In this document: one piece after another, positions 5,426 through 6,956 of the stretch
Layout: each line of letters begins with the position of its first letter
How positions within the stretch are numbered: the stretch's first letter is position 1
Assembly (NCBI GenBank): GCA_964591245.1
Contig: CAZPZZ010000185.1
Location: forward strand, 1 to 6,956
DNA from: CAZPZZ01 sp964591245
GTDB taxonomy: Bacteria > Acidobacteriota > Vicinamibacteria > Vicinamibacterales > UBA8438
DNA length: 6,956 nucleotides
Reading direction: 5' to 3'
Translations under genes and position numbers: made by a program
The notes under the pieces: model-generated
Seen by the model: only the letters and a program-made list of their open reading frames with translations
What the model was told of the DNA's origin: nothing
Database searches by the model: none

Positions 5426-6956
5426 ATGCCCAACATCCGATCGGTCGCCGTTCTTGGAGCCGGCACCATGGGAGCCCAGATAGCGGCTCACGTCGCGAAC
5501 GCTGGCGTTCCGGTCCTGCTGCTCGACCGCGATCGCGACATCGCAGCCGCGGGGCTTGCCCGCGCCAAGAAACTCAAGCCGGACCCATTTTTCACCCGCG
5601 ACGTCAGCTCCCGAATCACCCTGGGTGGCTTTGAACACGATTTGCCGGGCATTGCAGACTGCGATTGGGTCGTCGAAGCAATCATCGAGCAGCTTGACGC
5701 GAAGCAGGAATTACTTACGCGAGTCGAACCCCACTGTCGGCCAGACACCGTCATCACCTCCAACACATCCGGCATCCCCATCAACGCCATCGCTGCGGGC
5801 CGCCCACCGGACTTCAAGCGTCGTTGGCTAGGCAGTCATTTTTTCAATCCGCCACGTTATCTCAGACTTGTCGAACTCATTCCGACCGACGATACCGATC
5901 CCGATATCGTCACGGCACTCTCCTCCTTCGTCGGTCAGCAACTCGGCAAGGGCGTGGTCGTGGCGAGAGACACGCCAGGATTCATCGCCAACCGCATCGG
6001 GCTTTACGGCGTCGCGTGTGTGCTCGAACAACTCGCCACGGGCAACTTCACTATCGAAGAGATCGACGCCATGACCGGTCCGGCGCTCGGCCGCCCCAAG
6101 AGTGCGACCTTCCGCACGATGGATATCGCCGGTATCGACATACTCGCCCATGTCACAACCGACCTCGTGCAACGGCTGGAGTCAGACGAAGAACGTCGCG
6201 TGTTCGACCTGCCACCGTTGATCGGCGAATTGACCACACGCCGCTGGCTCGGAGAAAAGTCAGGGCAAGGGTTCTACCGGAAGGCTCGCGGCCCAGAAGG
6301 TAGTGTCATCCTGACCCTCGATCCCCAGAACATGGAGTACCGCCCCAGGCAAAAGCCTCGCCTGGGCACGCTGGACGCTGCTCGCACGATAGACGACCTC
6401 GCTGAACGCGTGCGGTCGCTCTTTCAGGCCCGGGACAACGTCGGCGAATTCACACGGGCAACGCTGGGACGAACCCTGGTCTACACCGCCGAAAATGCGT
6501 CGAAAATGGCTCATACACCGGACGACGTGGATCGTGCCATGCGTTGGGGCTTTGGATGGGATCTCGGCCCTTTCGAGTTATTGGATGCCATTGGCATCGA
6601 CACCGTGCTCGAAGCCTGTGGAGACCAGGACCTCTCTGACGAGGCGCGCACCTGGGCCGGACTCCCCGCCCGGGTAGATACGACCACGGCAGCACCCCGC
6701 CGATTCCGACAAGTGCCCCTCCCTCCGTCTGGTCCCGAACTGCAATTGCTGGCGACCGCCAAGCACGGGGGCGGCATCCTGAAGCAAAATGCCGGAGCCA
6801 GTCTCATCGATCTAGGAGAGGGCGTTCTCGCTGTCGAGTTCCACTCGAAAATGAACACGCTCGGCGGAGACGCAATACACATGCTGACGAGTGGTGTCAC
6901 AGAAGCAGCCGAGCATCACCGCGGACTGGTCGTCGGCAACGATGCCGTCAACTTCT
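5426..6956 (+). CDS. fadN: FadN-type 3-hydroxyacyl-CoA dehydrogenase / enoyl-CoA hydratase, 3' end beyond window
   Basis: The first 510 codons of a beta-oxidation enzyme, open to the right edge. It oxidises L-3-hydroxyacyl-CoA with NAD+ in the cytoplasm, and the fused crotonase domain would hydrate enoyl-CoA. The NAD-binding Rossmann domain starts at once (G11-A-G-T-M-G16, acidic D34). Catalytic residues match the dehydrogenase family in order and spacing: S115 (SNTSG), H138 (GSHFFNPP), E150 and N189 (DTPGFIANR). Two dehydrogenase C-terminal domains follow, at about 188-285 (GRPKSATFRT, GEKSGQGFY) and 342-397 (MRWGFGWDLGPFELLDAIG). From about 453 the crotonase domain begins (NAGASLIDLGEGVLAVEFHS ... 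LVVGNDAVNF). This order, dehydrogenase first and hydratase last, is that of B. subtilis FadN and the reverse of E. coli FadB; the full protein should be near 760-800 residues. A weak GGAA lies eight bases before the ATG. It is probably co-transcribed with the regulator. Confidence 0.93.
   Translation, partial: MPNIRSVAVLGAGTMGAQIAAHVANAGVPVLLLDRDRDIAAAGLARAKKLKPDPFFTRDVSSRITLGGFEHDLPGIADCDWVVEAIIEQLDAKQELLTRVEPHCRPDTVITSNTSGIPINAIAAGRPPDFKRRWLGSHFFNPPRYLRLVELIPTDDTDPDIVTALSSFVGQQLGKGVVVARDTPGFIANRIGLYGVACVLEQLATGNFTIEEIDAMTGPALGRPKSATFRTMDIAGIDILAHVTTDLVQRLESDEERRVFDLPPLIGELTTRRWLGEKSGQGFYRKARGPEGSVILTLDPQNMEYRPRQKPRLGTLDAARTIDDLAERVRSLFQARDNVGEFTRATLGRTLVYTAENASKMAHTPDDVDRAMRWGFGWDLGPFELLDAIGIDTVLEACGDQDLSDEARTWAGLPARVDTTTAAPRRFRQVPLPPSGPELQLLATAKHGGGILKQNAGASLIDLGEGVLAVEFHSKMNTLGGDAIHMLTSGVTEAAEHHRGLVVGNDAVNF

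Noticed and set aside
5824..6303. Open frame of 159 codons on the plus strand inside the dehydrogenase gene
   Set aside because: It is a +1/+2 shadow of the FadN-type frame, which continues uninterrupted from 5426 to the window end. The translation is Arg-rich and without domains.
1..6956. Search for tRNA/rRNA genes, insertion sequences, CRISPR arrays and toxin-antitoxin or defence genes
   Set aside because: No cloverleaf-like segment, transposase frame with terminal repeats, regularly spaced repeat or defence-type domain was seen; all long frames are explained by metabolic, regulatory or envelope genes.

Overview
This is a moderately GC-rich (roughly 60% by eye) bacterial chromosomal segment with seven genes, no RNA genes, no mobile elements and no CRISPR. 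Exported proteins that join a carboxypeptidase-regulatory-like (CPD) domain to TPRs, a DUF420 protein tied to haem-copper respiration, and a Bacillus-type FadR/FadN fatty-acid module in a high-GC background would fit an Acidobacteriota-like or related environmental lineage. That placement is inference; nothing in the window fixes the taxon.

Layout, left to right: (1) 2-418 (+), a complete four-helix DUF420/YozB-like membrane protein. (2) 595-1806 (-), an exported serine hydrolase of the beta-lactamase/AmpC fold, convergent with gene 1. (3) 1864-2505 (+) and (4) 2642-3583 (+), two tandem paralogous exported proteins with one CPD domain followed by TPRs; a strong hairpin terminator (3606-3637) closes this unit. 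(5) 3680-4546 (-), a two-domain rhodanese sulfurtransferase. (6) 4742-5374 (+), a TetR-family regulator closely resembling Bacillus FadR (YsiA). (7) 5426 to the right edge (+), a FadN-type 3-hydroxyacyl-CoA dehydrogenase whose C-terminal enoyl-CoA hydratase domain is cut by the window end.

The clearest functional unit is the right-hand fadR-fadN pair. A near-perfect palindrome (4705-4722) lies just downstream of a sigma70-like promoter (4664-4692) and upstream of the regulator. It matches the B. subtilis FadR box, as I recall it, at all but one position. This suggests an autoregulated switch in which long-chain acyl-CoA relieves repression of the regulator and of the beta-oxidation enzyme behind it.

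The second unit is the divergent hydrolase / CPD-TPR pair. Its 57-bp intergenic region carries two -10 elements on opposite strands that overlap by four bases, so the two directions probably compete, and the hydrolase transcript may be nearly leaderless. No wholly new system is evident. The best leads are this overlapping divergent promoter, the tandem CPD-TPR paralogs of unknown role, and the self-contained FadR-FadN circuit.
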